A stretch of DNA of 64,000 nucleotides, from contig VANL01000102.1 in the NCBI GenBank assembly GCA_006352455.1, positions 1-64,000 of the forward strand. Direction: 5' to 3'. Positions 1 to 12,466 of this stretch are shown here, in pieces. Position 1 is the stretch's first letter. Every line of letters starts with the position of its first letter. This DNA comes from Brachionus sp. 'Tiscar'. Lineage: Eukaryota > Rotifera > Eurotatoria > Ploima > Brachionidae. The translations under genes were made by a program, and so were the position numbers. The notes beneath the pieces were generated by a model that saw nothing but the letters and a program-made list of their open reading frames with translations, was not told the DNA's origin and did no database searches.

Positions 1-149
1 TAGCCGGCGATCCAAATCTTGATTTTGTAGCTATGCCAGCTCTAGACCCTCCGGAGGTTCAAATGGACCCTGAATTGATTAAAAAGTATGAACTGGAAAT
101 TGAGGCCGCCAAAAATGCACCTTTGCCAGAAGAAGATGAAGACTTATAA
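1..149 (+). CDS. RAN: Ran GTPase, C-terminal exon (partial)
   Basis: The open frame starting at base 3 encodes the last 48 residues of Ran, the small GTPase that drives nuclear import/export and spindle assembly. Seen: GDPNLDFVAMPAL, then PPEV and the acidic tail ending EDEDL before the TAA at 147-149. Ran from other animals has the same block (GDPNLEFVAMPALAPPEV...DEDDDL). The acidic DEDDDL-like tail is the Ran-specific C-terminal switch contacted by RanBP1, which separates it from Rab or Rho proteins. The G-domain lies outside the window to the left. The first two bases complete a Leu codon, so the window edge cuts inside an exon. A polyadenylation-like AATAAA run follows within 30 bases. 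Confidence 0.93.
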   Translation, partial: AGDPNLDFVAMPALDPPEVQMDPELIKKYELEIEAAKNAPLPEEDEDL

Positions 150-600
150 TTTTTTTTTCTCAAATAAAAAATAAATTTTTATCGTTTGTCCACCTTTCTT
201 TTAATTACTTAAAGTATTTTTTAAAAATAAATTCGAATTGAAAATATTTAAATTTATTAAACAATCGTCATTAGAAATCTTTATCTTCTGTGAGTTAATT
301 TTAATTTTTCTCAGAACATTTTGATCTAGATATCTCTTACCACATGCATTACTGTTAATTTCTCTACTGTCAGAAAATAATCAGGCTCACTGATTTGACG
401 AAAATAAATAAGACATAAATAAAACTTATAGTAACGGGCGTAGAATAAAAAATGGCACAAAAGTTTAGTTTAATTTGCTATAAGAATGGACACGACCTTT
501 CCAAATCTTTTTTAAAAATTTAAAATTAGTCTGATCCAAGCTTTAAAATAAATAAAAATTATATGATAAAGTTGAATTTTCGATAAGTTATTATTAAAAA
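150..600. other. Intergenic, Ran 3' side
   Basis: AT-rich sequence with overlapping AATAAA-type poly(A) signals near 160-175, just after the Ran stop. I see no coding exon. Confidence 0.5.
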
Positions 601-1062
601 ATGTACGAAACCATCAAAAATTATTTGTACAGCTTTGTAAAAAGTAATCAAAATTTGCCAAAAGCTGAAGTTGTAAGGCGATTCACTTCGTTTACCCTGG
701 AGAGTGTATTAAGAAACGACTTGAACTAATGATTAAAGAATATTATCAGGATGGCAATTATGTATATTGGCCCGACTTAACATCATCTCATTATGCGAAT
801 ATGTTAAATAAAAATATAAGGTATGTTGCCAAAGAAGTGAATCCAGAAAACGCACCAAAAGCACGACCAATCGAAGAATTTTGATGAAATTGAAAGCTAA
901 AATTTATGAGGGTGATTAGAAGGTCAAAAATCTTAAGCAACTCGAAAACGTAATTCGCACTTGCTTAAGAAATATGAACTCAAAGGTTGTACAAGACCAT
1001 GCTAAGACTTTTCGGTCAAGATTCGATATGATACGTCGTCTTGGAGTTCAATATCTTAACTG
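601..1062 (+). pseudogene. Tc1/mariner-type transposase, C-terminal relic
   Basis: A broken reading frame that matches the catalytic C-terminal half of Tc1/mariner-like transposases. Seen: YVYWPDLTSSHYAN (second catalytic Asp in the WPD block), then KEVNPENAPKARPIEEF (the NPxxxPxxRPIExFW region before the third acidic residue). A degenerate tail follows (KAKIYEG, RRLGVQYLN). In-frame stops occur at about 729 and 917, and a frame change lies near 885. No N-terminal helix-turn-helix is present here, so this is an old 5'-truncated copy. A separate relic near 58 kb carries the complementary N-terminal half. Confidence 0.75.
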
Positions 1063-1740
1063 ATATTATTTTTTACATAATTGGATTCAGATAGACAACA
1101 GAAAGTAAATGAAATCATAAAGAAGTTAAATATAAAAAAAAGTGTTTTTTAAGTGTGTTTTGAAAATTTTACTAGAACATTTTTGAGATTTCTTTCCTCC
1201 TAAAAAATCATAATTTTAATTTTCAGTTAATGAAAATTTTATTGTTTTATCTTTTTTTTTCAATAATTAAAAATTTTATCTGTATTAAATAAAGTTAAAA
1301 AGCCAATATTAAAATTATTTTTTATTCAATTAAATTTATTTGAAAATATTCCTGAAATATTTGTTTTTAAATTGTTACATTATATCTTAAATCAAATTAT
1401 TTAAAAATGATTTTTTCAGAACTAAAAAAATCAAGTGAATAAAAATAGTTTATTTAAAAATGAATAAAAATCTAATTGAGAGTTTAATTAGCGTATAAAC
1501 ATTTATTTTCGCTGAGGAATGACTTTTAAAAATTTAATTCTCAGATCTTTTATGTTATTTTTAGAAACTACAACGAAAAAATTAAAGTTTTTCTTTAAAA
1601 TATACAACACATCATTTCATGCTATTTTCTTTAAACAATCATAACAAATAATACCTAATCAATAATTAATGTCTTTTAAAAAAATTAAAATATTTTTTTT
1701 AAATTTAAAAATTTTATAATTAAAATATTTTGATAAAATT
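1063..1740. other. Intergenic AT-rich stretch
   Basis: No ORF or repeat I can support. It includes the 3' flank of the CLC gene, which reads leftward. Confidence 0.4.
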
Positions 1741-4700
1741 TTAGGTGAACACAGACTCATGATTATTCATCGAGTATGTATGCCTTAGTACATCTTTTTT
1801 GGTGATTATTCCCAATAGTCGACTAAACAATTAATTAAATTATTTTTTTTGTTTAAAAATATAAAATTATTACCCATTATGAGTGACCAAAGTTATTCTC
1901 AAACCAAGCTTTCTAAACATATCTATCACTGTTTCCATGGGAGTTTGATCTGTAATAGTTACAGGAGCCTAATTATTTTTCATTAATTAAATAATAATTT
2001 TAAAATATAATTTCATTCAAAATACCAGATCAAGCAACTTGTAAAATCTGAGTGATAATGCTCCATTTGATGATGATGGATTTTGTGGTAAAGTTTGGTT
2101 GAAATAGACCATGCTTTTACCGCTTACACGATGATTTTTACGCTGTTGAGCTAAAATATAATTTTAATTAATATATTTGAAAAATAAATTTATAAAATAT
2201 TTTACATATTGCCATTTGTAAATCACGTCTCAATACATAACCAACTAAATGCTGGGAATCATGCGAAACAACAACTGGATAACCAGTAAAGCTAGTTTCT
2301 TTGAGGAGTTGTTCAATTTCTGCTAAACTCATACCTTCCTGAGTTAGAACGCTTAGAGGCGGCTCACCAGGTCTCGGTGTCATCACATCTGATGCTAATG
2401 TTGTATAATTAAATTCTTCTTTATTGTCCAAAAATGGATAACCATTCAATTCAATTTGAGCATCATATATTCCGCCTTTACCAAATGCGTCTCCGACCCA
2501 TTTGGCTGTTACAGCAGCTGCCATTAGTGGAACTATGTAAGTCAAACCACCGGTAAGCTCGAACATTATTACGACCAAGGAGACTAAAAAAATTAGGGTA
2601 TTATTTTAAAATTAATTTTATACTATATTTTTTTTACCTGTCATTTTTGTAGCGCCTCCAAGAAATGCACATGCTCCAACAATTGCATAAAGTCCTGGTG
2701 TTACACAACTTTCATCAGCTTTGCTGCACTCATTTTGAAACAAAATAAAATGTGGATAATGACTTTTAGATTAGAAATTTTTTTAGTTTATCAATAAAAT
2801 AACTTTTTTTTTTATCTAAAAATTACTATGCAAGTTGTTCAACTGCGATTCCAGTCATTCTTCCTGCAATAGCTCCTATGCTCATGCTTGGTATTAAAAG
2901 ACCACTAGGTACTTTGATTCCTATTGTAAACATCATTAAAGTAATTTGAACAATTAAAGCCATAAATAAGCGCCAAAGAGCTTTGTAAACTCCTGGACCA
3001 GCGTCTGCGGGCAATATTTTAGCATTAGCGCTAGTAAAATTTCTTCGATAATTGCATAAATAAGATTCATCTTCGGCTTTACATTGGCCGACTAATATTT
3101 TTATTAAATCAGTCATTGATAAACGAGTGTAAGGATTTGGAAATGTAATTATAGCAGTTATTAGAGCCACAACGACTACCTCAGTAATTGGATATCTTCC
3201 TAGAGCGGTTGTTTTTCGGTATTTGCTCCAAAAAATGTTAAATTTTATGAAACAAGCACCCCAAAGACCCTTTGATTAAAAATTAATTGTGAAATTAAAT
3301 TAATTTTAATAATTACGCCAAGAATTCCTAAAAGAATAAATGGTATCAGCTCAAAAGAAGACCATGGTGCTTTGTAGTCAATCGAAAATTGAACATCATG
3401 ACCATTTCCATATGGATTAATCATCCGAACTACAAATGCACCAACCATAGCACAAAAAAACGAGCGCCACATTGTTTTCAGAGGAAAGTAGTAACTGACT
3501 TCTTCCAAGCTAAAGAGGACTCCGCCTATCGGAGCGCCAAAAGCAACAGCAACACCAGCAGCCGATGCCGCTGAAAGAATTTCTCTTTTTTTTGCCTCAT
3601 TTTTACCATATTTAGGAAATAGATAAGAAAATATATTTCCACAGCAGCATGCCACATGAACAAATGGTCCTTCTTTGCCAAGGATTAACGCTGAACTAGT
3701 TGATAACATCATGCCAACTGTTTTGATTAGCAAAGTCCATTTTCCCAAATAGCCTCGAATTATAAAACCACTTAGAATCGTTTTTATCTTAAAAATTAAT
3801 TTTATTAATAATTTTTCAATATAAAACATCTATTAATTTATTTTAGAAACAAATCAATTAAATTATATTAATGATCAAACTTTAATGTTTATTCACAAAA
3901 ATTGTTATTAAAAAATTTTCTAAGTATTTGATTAATAATTTTATTGAAGAATAGAATAGAAGAGAATTAGATTTTTTTGCTAAAAATTTCAAGATTAACT
4001 CAATTTTCTATATCTGCAAAAAAATGATTGAAGCAGAATTATGCACAATAATGTTGGTCAAGAAAAGTTAAAAGTTAATCATAATAGAAAAAAAATGAAA
4101 GAAAATTTCGAAAAATGGAAAATAATTGAAATTACTTATTTGAGTTAATTAAAAATAAATAAAAAAATAATAAAATACTTTTAATTACTAATCATTTCGA
4201 AAATAATAACTAGAGTTAGTTATATTTTTAAAAAAATTAAGAATTAAGTACTATTTAGATTGTATATTTAGTTTAGAAATTTAGAATAATTTCAGATACT
4301 ATTAAGATTTGAATTTTTGACAGTTAGAACAAGAAGGAATTTTTTTAAATCTAAGTGGGGATGGTTTAGTTTAAAATTTTATTATTTTTTTCGGTCAATT
4401 TTCAGAGTTAAATATTGTCTTTAATTTTTACCTTAAAAAGTGCTGTATTCTGTAAAGGTATTCTTTAAAATTTTTAAATTTTTACACTTTCAAAAACGGT
4501 TTATAATGCTAGAATTTTTAGATAATTAAATAAAGTCGAACATTCGATATTTGTAATGGAAGTAAAGCTAATTAAAAGTTTTTAACTGTTACTAAAATAA
4601 ATAGGGTCAAATTTTTTAATTCCAAGATGAATGTTTAAACCCATAAAACTAAAATTTACACAGTATACAGTGCCGGAAATTAACTTGTCAAATCATATCA

Positions 4701-5758
4701 TCTGAGATAATTTAATATCATTTTTTTAAACTTTCCTCATATTAGCTGATATCAACTATTATCATTTGATACCAGATAATATTAGGTATGATGTGACAAG
4801 TTAATTTCGGGCACTCTAATTTGGAAAAAGTTTTATAACTTTTATATTGTAAGTTTTAAATTGTACTGGAATTGAAAATTAAAGTGATAAAAAAAAACTT
4901 CCTGAATTTTAACAATAAAATTTGGATTCATTTTTTAATTATAATCTGAATTCTAATATATAAATATCCAAATTCTAAATTTTGACCTAGATAGATGATG
5001 TAGATAAATTAAAAAGATAAAATTTACCTCGGGTAGACCGGAACCAGATGCGTATGGAGCAAATACTCGAACCAAAAGCACGGCAAATACCGAGAATAAA
5101 ACAGCCCAAAATGTATAAAAAAAATAGCTTATTAAAAATTCCCCGAATCCATTATTCCATATTTTAAAGACTTCGGGCCATGAGAACCACTATTTATAGT
5201 TAATAAATTATTTTTAGTCCTTTTTTTAATAATTAAACCTACCTCCGGACATTTTGGGTTGTTATATTCATCAAAAGTTAAATTTTTAGAAGCCCAGCAA
5301 CACTGTGGCTTATTTAGCCAAAATGCATTTACACAAATACCATCTTTTATATTTGTCAGCCAGTTAGTGGCAATATCGACCACTGCTGCGACAAGACCGG
5401 ACGAAAAACCAACCAAAAGAACACAAATCCATCCAGACCAAGAGTCGTGAAGAGTTACAATTGTTTGCCAAATGCTCTCTTTTTTTCTTTTTTGAATTAT
5501 TCTGTGTCGAAATCGGTCTCTATTCAAATCTTTGAGCCAATCAATGGTATGAAAATCGTCGTAATGAGTGCGGCTAGACGAATCGTCCACAAGCGGCACA
5601 TCCATCAAGTTTTTGGATCCCTGTGAACGATCTACTAAATCCGACACGTCTCTTCTGGCATCAGTTGTTATTTCAACCATGTCATCGTCCATACTTAAAC
5701 CGAAATGATCGTTCGCCTCAAACGGGTTTGTTTCTCTTCGACTATGTCTTGTGCTCAT
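1741..5758 (-). CDS. CLCN3: CLC-3/4/5-type endosomal Cl-/H+ exchanger
   Basis: Nine exons: 5758-5243, 5189-5028, 3787-3317, 3269-2827, 2762-2638, 2583-2206, 2150-2026, 1968-1874, 1822-1741. They join in phase to 798 aa, close to the family's usual 750-810. In this vesicular family two Cl- are exchanged for one H+ to support endosome acidification. Seen in order: YDDFHTIDW N-terminal motif, GSGLPE selectivity loop, GKEGPFVHVACCCGN with the gating Glu, SLEEVSYYFPL with the proton Glu that marks exchangers rather than channels, GIKVPSGLLIPSM, then CBS1 (DVMTPRPGEPPLSVLTQ) and CBS2 (TDQTPMETVIDMFRKLGLR) with LLGIITKKDVLRH near the C-terminus. The start is the ATG at 5758. The 1.24-kb second intron holds a MITE. 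The assignment to CLC-3/4/5 is solid; choosing one vertebrate paralogue is not possible. Confidence 0.95.
4668..4816. mobile_element. MITE with terminal inverted repeats and TA target sites
   Basis: A 149-bp element inside CLC intron 2. The left end (4668-4690, CAGTGCCGGAAATTAACTTG...) is matched in reverse complement by the right end (4794-4816), with 21 of 22 inner bases identical. Both ends are flanked by TA (4666-4667 and 4817-4818), the target duplication of Tc1/mariner elements. The internal sequence has ATATCA/TGATAT palindromic words and no ORF, so it is a non-autonomous element. Confidence 0.8.
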
Positions 5759-7076
5759 GTACTCAAAAATGCCTTGGTAAACAAATAAAAAACTTATTAC
5801 TCACTTATTAAAAATCTTTTTAAAAATTAAAAAATTATTTTCTCCTTGTTTAGGAAAATAATTAGAATAATTTATTATTTTTTTTTAACATTTAGTCAAA
5901 TTAACAGAAATATTCATGAGCGCGCTTTCAAGAAATGAAAATTATTTTAAATTTAAAATTAAGTTTTAAAAAATCTATTTAAGGTAAAAAATATACAACA
6001 ATAACCATCTGATCATGCCAAAACAGGTTAATCTATTTTTACAACATTCTGAAAAAATTTCATAAAATGAATAAAATTAAAAAATTTATGAATGTGAAAA
6101 ATTTCTTTATTATTTATTTCAAGATCTTTTAACTTATATAATCATTTTTTCGTTTTACTTAAACTTTATCTTGAAAAACAAATAAAATCATTTAGGTTTT
6201 AAATCATTTATCTATACATTTAAGTGTCCGAAATGATAAACCGTAGTTTAAACAGAAAAATAATGCTCCATAAATGGTTTCTTAATAATTAAGAATCAAA
6301 ACTAGTTTGATCTAAATTTTTCAAATAAAACATCAACATATTTCTTAGCAATATTCATTTAATAGAGAAATCATTGAGCAATACTTTTGTTGGCTAGCTT
6401 TAAAAAAAAGCAACATGAATACTTTTTTCTTTGCTAGGAAAGGAAATACAATTTAGAAAAATTTGATTTTAGATTTTAAAATATTTCAAAATAATGAAGC
6501 CTTGTGAATGTCCCAAAAATTTTCTAGAAATTAAATAAGAAGAAAAATTAGATAAATGATTATTCATTTTAAATTTTTGGGAAACAAATAACTTAATGAT
6601 CTTAAAATTAATTTTTTTTAATAAAAAAAGGCATTAATTAAAACAAGTTTCAGAAGACTTGATGAAACCAAGACCAATTCTAAAAAATAATGTCATATAA
6701 ATAAATTTTCGCTTTCAATATATAATTTTTGATGTTTATCTAAAATTAAAAAGGATATATAATTAAAATTAATTTATGGTACATATAAAAGTTGGTGCAT
6801 ATAAAAATTAAAAAGACATCTAAAATATAATTTTTTTAAAATGAAACCATTCTTAGGGAAGATCGAAATAATTTTACATTTTTAAATATTCATATTTTTT
6901 TATTTTTGTGCTTATTTCACAATATTAAAAAAATCTCACAAAATATCTAAAAATTGAATATTTAAAAGTGTAAGAGTTTTTTAATTTTTCAATGACTTTT
7001 GAAAAAAATTGCTTGTTATCTCTAATTTTAATTTAAAAGAATCTAAAAAGTTCAACAACAATATGAAGAAAAAGAT
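5759..7076. other. Intergenic, upstream of CLC gene
   Basis: Very AT-rich. The only structure seen is a repeat around 6895-6950, annotated separately. Confidence 0.4.
6895..6950. repeat. Dispersed repeat, copy 1 (shared with 8440-8491)
   Basis: TTTTTGTGCTTATTTCACAAT and the following run of A then TCTCACAAA match the reverse complement of 8440-8491 over about 48 bases at roughly 85% by eye. This suggests two copies of one small foldback family. Confidence 0.5.
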
Positions 7077-7265
7077 TTAGTAATTAACTTGAAAAATTAT
7101 ATTATTACCATATTCTTCTTCATTATCATTTTGTTGAGTATTAATAAAATTCTGATCGAATTTATAATTTTGTAAAGTTGTTAGAGGAATTTGCGTTTTA
7201 ATTGAATTATAATAATTCGAAATTTTTGTTTTATTGACCAAGAGACTTTTTCGCTCGTTCGACAT
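7077..7265 (-). CDS. Small ORF of unknown function; possible alternative 5' exon
   Basis: A 62-codon frame with a polar, Asn/Gln/Glu-rich composition (MSNERKSLLVNKTK... ending NNIIFQVNY). It resembles no family I recognise. A GTAATA sequence after the EEEYG codons could act as a splice donor, and the ORF lies 1.3 kb upstream of the CLC gene on the same strand. An alternative first exon of that gene is therefore conceivable, but no matching in-phase acceptor is obvious. It could also be a chance ORF. Confidence 0.2.
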   Translation of the reverse strand: MSNERKSLLVNKTKISNYYNSIKTQIPLTTLQNYKFDQNFINTQQNDNEEEYGNNIIFQVNY

Positions 7266-8299
7266 TTATTTATGAAAATAAAAATGCTGATTAAATTTTA
7301 CACTCAATTTTTAATGAAATGTTAAATTGATTTTTTTTAAACTATCTAAAAAAACAATGAAGAATTAATTTTCTAAATTGGTTACAAATATATCGTGTTA
7401 GTTGACATTTTTTAAAGAGAAAAAAATTCAAAATTAATTTGCTTTGTTTTTTTCGATTAATAACTAACTATGTAGCGAGATCTGCTTAATATGTTTTAAA
7501 AAAAATTCCAAATTTAAACGGCACAATGAATCCTAGTAAAATTGATGAAAAATCATACAAAAGCCAAGTCATCTAATGAAAATTTAGACAGAAATAAAAT
7601 TAAGAATTCAAAGCTTTTGTCTCTACTTCAAAAATTTTTTTTCAATACTACTAAAGATTCCTTAATTTAAAACTAAGATATTAATAAATTAATGATTATT
7701 GGTAAAAATCGATTCGATCAAAAAATTAATCTTTATTTTTAGCAATTAAACAGCCAAACAAAATAATTAATAATTAAAATAAATAATTTCTAAGATAAAA
7801 AAACTTTTAGACTGAAAATAGGATAAAAATAGATTTGACTCAAATGGTTAATTATTAGTTAATCAAGTTAATTTAAATTTTAACACTTGAAGAAAATTGT
7901 TTTTGTTTTAAATGTTACTGAAATGAGAATCATTTCATTTTTTGATTAAATATATGAATAGAAACAGAATAAAGTTTTTTGTGTTTTTAGCTAATCCCCG
8001 AGAAAACTTAAAAATAATTACAATATTTATAATTAATTAAAAATAGCTTAATCAATTATTCAAAAATATTTTTAATTTTTATCCGTATAAATTTGAAGAT
8101 TTTGATTCCAAATTTTTTAGGGCTAAACAAATTTTAGCTTCTTTAATATATAATTTTTTATTTATTTATTTCAGTGAGCGCTTAAAAAAAAATTAGATAA
8201 AAAAATTTCATTTCAACTAGCTTTTTTTCAACATCAAAAAAACTGATTAACTGATTACTTAGGATTGCTCGGTTTTAGTACAAGCGGCTATCATAGACG

Positions 8300-8370
8300 G
8301 CTTCCTTATTAAGTCGTCTTCGCAAGCCTGCTTGCTGTAACTTATTATTAGTATTATTACTATTTTTAAG
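8300..8370 (+). repeat. LINE-like 3' tail fragment
   Basis: TTCGCAAGCCTGCTTGCTGTAACTT followed by ATTATTAGTATTATTAC. The same pattern (TCGCAGTTAGTCxGCTGTAGCTTTTATAATTAT) recurs at 36655-36720 and, inverted, at 39565-39612. A related TCGCAGTATTTGCT sequence lies at the 3' end of the LINE relic near 40.0 kb. It is best read as a 5'-truncated retrotransposon end. Confidence 0.45.
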
Positions 8371-8379
8371 CTTTTATAT

Positions 8380-8491
8380 TTTTAGATATTTTGTGCAATA
8401 TTTCAGAAAATGTTTTATTTTTCATTTTGTTTACAAAATAATTTGTGAGATTTTTTTTTAAATTCTGAAATAAGCACAAAATCTAAAAAAA
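8380..8491. repeat. Foldback repeat, about 112 bp
   Basis: The left arm TTTTAGATATTTTGTGCAAT...TTCAGAA (8380-8411) pairs with the right arm TTCTGAAATAAGCACAAAAT...CTAAAA (8461-8491). The short loop has its own ATTTTGT/ACAAAAT pairing. No ORF. It is probably a MITE-like element related to 6895-6950. Confidence 0.6.
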
Positions 8492-10904
8492 AACTGAGTT
8501 TCACTAGAATTTTGATTGTACAAATAATTATTTTATTTTTTGTAGTAGTTTAGAGTTTCACGCCATAAAGAGAGCTCAAGGGATACGAAAAATTACTAAT
8601 CACAAATTAAGTTTTTCCAGAAAAATAAAAGCATCTAATTTAATAACATGATTAATGATAATAAAAATGTAAGAAAATAATTTCACAAATATTTAAAAAA
8701 CATTTAATTATAAAAATTGAGTAAAAACAAAACCATCTTATTTAAATTCAATTTCTTTTAATACATGTGACATATATTACAAAAATTTAAATGTCGCTTT
8801 TAAACGTAACTTATCTCAAATGCTTTTTTTAATATTTTATTGATATTTTTATACAGAAAAAGGAGAAAAGCTTATTGCAAGAAAAAAGAGTTCATTCTTA
8901 AAAGTTGTTCGAAAACATATACTAATTAAAACTTATCTGAATGGAAATTTTCTTGAGATGATTTTGATGAAAGTCAAATAAATAGAATTTGAGCTTGTCA
9001 TTTATTAGATTTTGTCAAATCGATTTAATTTGTTTAATTTTTTATTGGGATAAGATATTTTAAACAACCAACAAAACTAATAAAATATTTACGATTAAGT
9101 GAAAATTAAGATTTAATCGAATTGATTGAGCAAATTAAATATTTGAACTTATTTTATATTTTTTGCGCTGATGGTGAAAAAGATATAAACACTTTACTAG
9201 AAAAATCATTTCCATAATCACGTGCTTTTTCAAAATAAATAAAAAATTAATTAAACTTAAGCTTTTATTCGATTGTTCTCAATCTTTAACTTAAAATGAT
9301 TTTGATTTTAAAGATTCTCTGGTTTGCCAAGTTAAAAATTAATATTAAAATAGCCTGTTAGAAGTCAAAAATTAAAGTTTATCTAGAAAATCTTATAAAG
9401 TTTGAAAATAATCTATGATCTTATTTAATCTATTTATCAAAATAAATATTTTAATAATTGATTAATACCAAAGTTAATATAAATTTGAAAAATATCAGCT
9501 TTAAAAAATACTTCAAATACAGTTTGTAACAGTCCTGATAATAAAAAATAATAAATGTCAGATAATAATAAATTATATCAGGTATCAGAAGCTATCAGCT
9601 GATATCAGATTGAATAAAGAGTCTATTAATTCGTTTTATTTTTTTTTAGTTCTAAGAAGATGGTACTGAATTAGTTCAAGGTTGGACAAGATTGCATCTT
9701 TTTAAGAGACTTATTATTTTTTCTCATATCTTCAGAACTGTCTAAAAGTGTATATAATAAAAAGATGAGGTTCAATATTTCCTATGCATTATTCGAGCAT
9801 GTGCTCAAAAATGACTGTTCGAAATTTCAAATAAAAAATACCTGTGATCTTATCGAAAAAAAGTTGACAAAAATTTAATTGAAATTGTGAAATTTCATTT
9901 ATTTCCTTATTTTAAAAATAATTAGCTTATTTTTTTAATGATTTTTTTTTGTGATAATCTGATAAATGACCGATATCCTAAGCTTATTATGTACTAAGTA
10001 ATAATGAAGATTCGAAGGCGATACATCATTTTTTAGTGAATTTTATCTTGATTAAAATGAGCTATAATTCCTTTCCATCGAAGGTTTTTTGTAAGTAATG
10101 GTAAAACTTAACGTTTTTGAAGGACTCATTAATGAGATTATTTATAGCTTTATTTTTTTCTCTAAATTTTTAAGAAAATGGAAAATAAATTAAATAGCCT
10201 CTGAAACTATTTTTCAATATTTTTAATGGAAAATTAGGAAAGATTAGGAAAATTTTGAGGAACCACACAAACGATTTTCTTTTTAAAAATGATAAGTGTG
10301 TGAATTAAAATTTTTCAAAATAAAATAAAAATTTTGATTCATGGCAAGTATTTTTTGTGGTTGGGAGTCGAAGACAAAACCGAAATTTTCAGTTTTTTAG
10401 CTTTGGACTGATTTTCAGCAGATAATGGTTTAATTCGAACAGAATTACAATGCTTATTTTTCTTTTTTTATTAACTTTGGAAAAAAATATTTGAACATTG
10501 TAGCTAGCATGAAAGTTTAATTTTAGTTAGCATTTAAATTTACGGCTTTAATTTACGGTAGTGAACTCACACAATGATTTTATATTTAATTGCATTGATA
10601 TCCAAAGTATTATTTTGAGTGTCAACATTTGAACATGATTTTAACATCCATTTAAAAATTTACTACCCCAAAATTTGTAAAATGAAAAAAATTTATTCTA
10701 AGCTAATTTTTAAATATAACAAAAAGCAAATTGGAAAATAAAACCATTTACATAATAAAATAAGTGAAATTTTTTCTTTTGAAAATCATATAAATATAAA
10801 CAAAAACTTTTTATTTTATTTAAATATTGGTCATTTAGAATAAAATTTAAGAGAGAACAGCAATAAGAAAAATTAATTAAGAAAAAAAATTAAATTATAA
10901 TATT

Positions 10905-12466
10905 CTATGCATCTTGGTCTATTACATATAATAATATAGGTTTTTCAATGCCTATTTCTTGAATTGTTAACTCAGATTGTTCAGAGCATTCAATTTTTCG
11001 ATTGGGTTGTAATAAATTCAATTCAAAATTAAGTGGACATTGATCATTACTGAATACATATTTGTACAACTCGCTTGATGGTTCAGTCTTAAGAAAAATT
11101 CTGCTTACTCTGGAACCTTCTGGAAATTTAAATCCAATTTTGATCGCATCGGGATCTTTTGGATCATTCTCAGGTTTGCATTCAAATAATTTTTTATATT
11201 CTGCTCTAAGCTCAAGTTTTCTCTTTTAACTAAAATTTAAAAGCTAAAATTTATGACAAAATAATTTTACTTTTAAATTGTTTTCTTCTTCTTGGATTCT
11301 TTGATTCTTGAGTTCTTCAGCTCTTAGCAAAGCTTCTTTTTCTTGTTGTTTTTTTCTTTCTTTTTCTCTATCCATTCTCAATGACTCTTGAAAAGCTTCG
11401 TCTTGTTGTTTTCTAATCTCTTGTGTCTGTGCCCTTTCTTCTTTTTCACTACGCGCAACAATCAACTCAGGTTCTTGTTCATTAATTAATTTTCTCAGAC
11501 CTCCTATGAGTCTATAAGCAGGTATAGGCTCTTCAATCTTAGTAATGATAGTCATTTTATTCCGCTTTGGCAAAAGTAAAGCTAAAGCCGGACACTTTGA
11601 AGCCTTAATCGACTTGAAGGCCTTTCGACCTTCTGGCAAGTTTTTGGTACATGCCCAGAATAAAATATCTTTTTGGCCAAAATAAGCTATCAATTCTTGA
11701 TTAGTAAGATTTTCACTATTAAAATAGATTTTAATTTTAATATTTTTGAGGAAAATAATTACTATACTTGGCAAACTTAATTGACTTGTTATCTTCGTTG
11801 CGATGAATATAAACGACCAAAAATTTAAGCTCACGCTTAGCTAGATCGAGAGCTTGAGCATAAGATTGATTTAGGATAACTGGATGATTAGTGCCAAATT
11901 TTTCATCAAAATAACTAATAAATTCTTCAACATTGGAAATTGGATCATAATTCTCAGGAATCGAATCATTTTCCAAAAAGGAAAGAACAAAACTTGCTAT
12001 GTCTAAAAGAGTTCTAAAAATGAATCGAAAGGGTAGAGAAATTATGGTAAAGGTCCACTGAAAAAATCCTTGAGGTGCAACGGCTTGATCAATAAAACTA
12101 GACGGTTGAATTTCGGAATCAACATTTGGTATTTGAGTGTTGTTTAACGAATTCATAGATTGATTAGTTACCAATGGAATACTTGGAGATGGCAAATTGT
12201 TTTCAAATTCGTTTTGAACAGCTCTCTTAAAAATTTCAAAAATTTAATATAACTGAATTTGAGTTTATTTGAATTTAATTTTTCTCACTTCAACATTCCA
12301 TTCAAATAATTCAAGAATTCGTCTACAATCCTCAATTGAGTCGTTATGAGTTATTTCCTGGAACAAATTATTCAATTAAAGGCTAGTTTTTGTGTTTTTT
12401 TTAATTTACTTGGAACTGTACAAGTTTTTCGGTTTGTTCAGGAGTCAGATTTCCTTCATTAGCCAT
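10905..12466 (-). CDS. FAF2: FAF2/UBXD8, ER-associated degradation adaptor
   Basis: Five exons: 12466-12410, 12357-12289, 12225-11768, 11715-11271, 11222-10905. They join in phase to 448 aa (human FAF2 is 445). The protein recruits p97/VCP to the ER and lipid droplets. Seen: an N-terminal UBA-like helix bundle (LTPEQTEKLVQFQ, then DCRRILELFEWNVE), a hydrophobic membrane hairpin (FFQWTFTIISLPFRFIFRT), a thioredoxin-like UAS domain (AKRELKFLVVYIHRNED, FWACTKNLPEG), a charged coiled coil (EERAQTQEIRKQQDEAF, DREKERKKQQEKE), and a C-terminal UBX domain (IGFKFPEGSRVSRIF to PILLYVIDQDA). The four-residue FPEG in the UBX domain stands where p97-binding UBX proteins have FPR. Introns are 49-67 nt. Confidence 0.95.

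Larger units (their letters stand above)
7266..10904. other. Gene-poor 3.6-kb stretch
   Basis: No convincing exon on either strand. It contains a LINE-like tail (8300-8370), a foldback repeat (8380-8491), and a palindromic TATCAGCTGATATCAG segment near 9590 that resembles the interior of the MITE at 4668. Confidence 0.4.
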
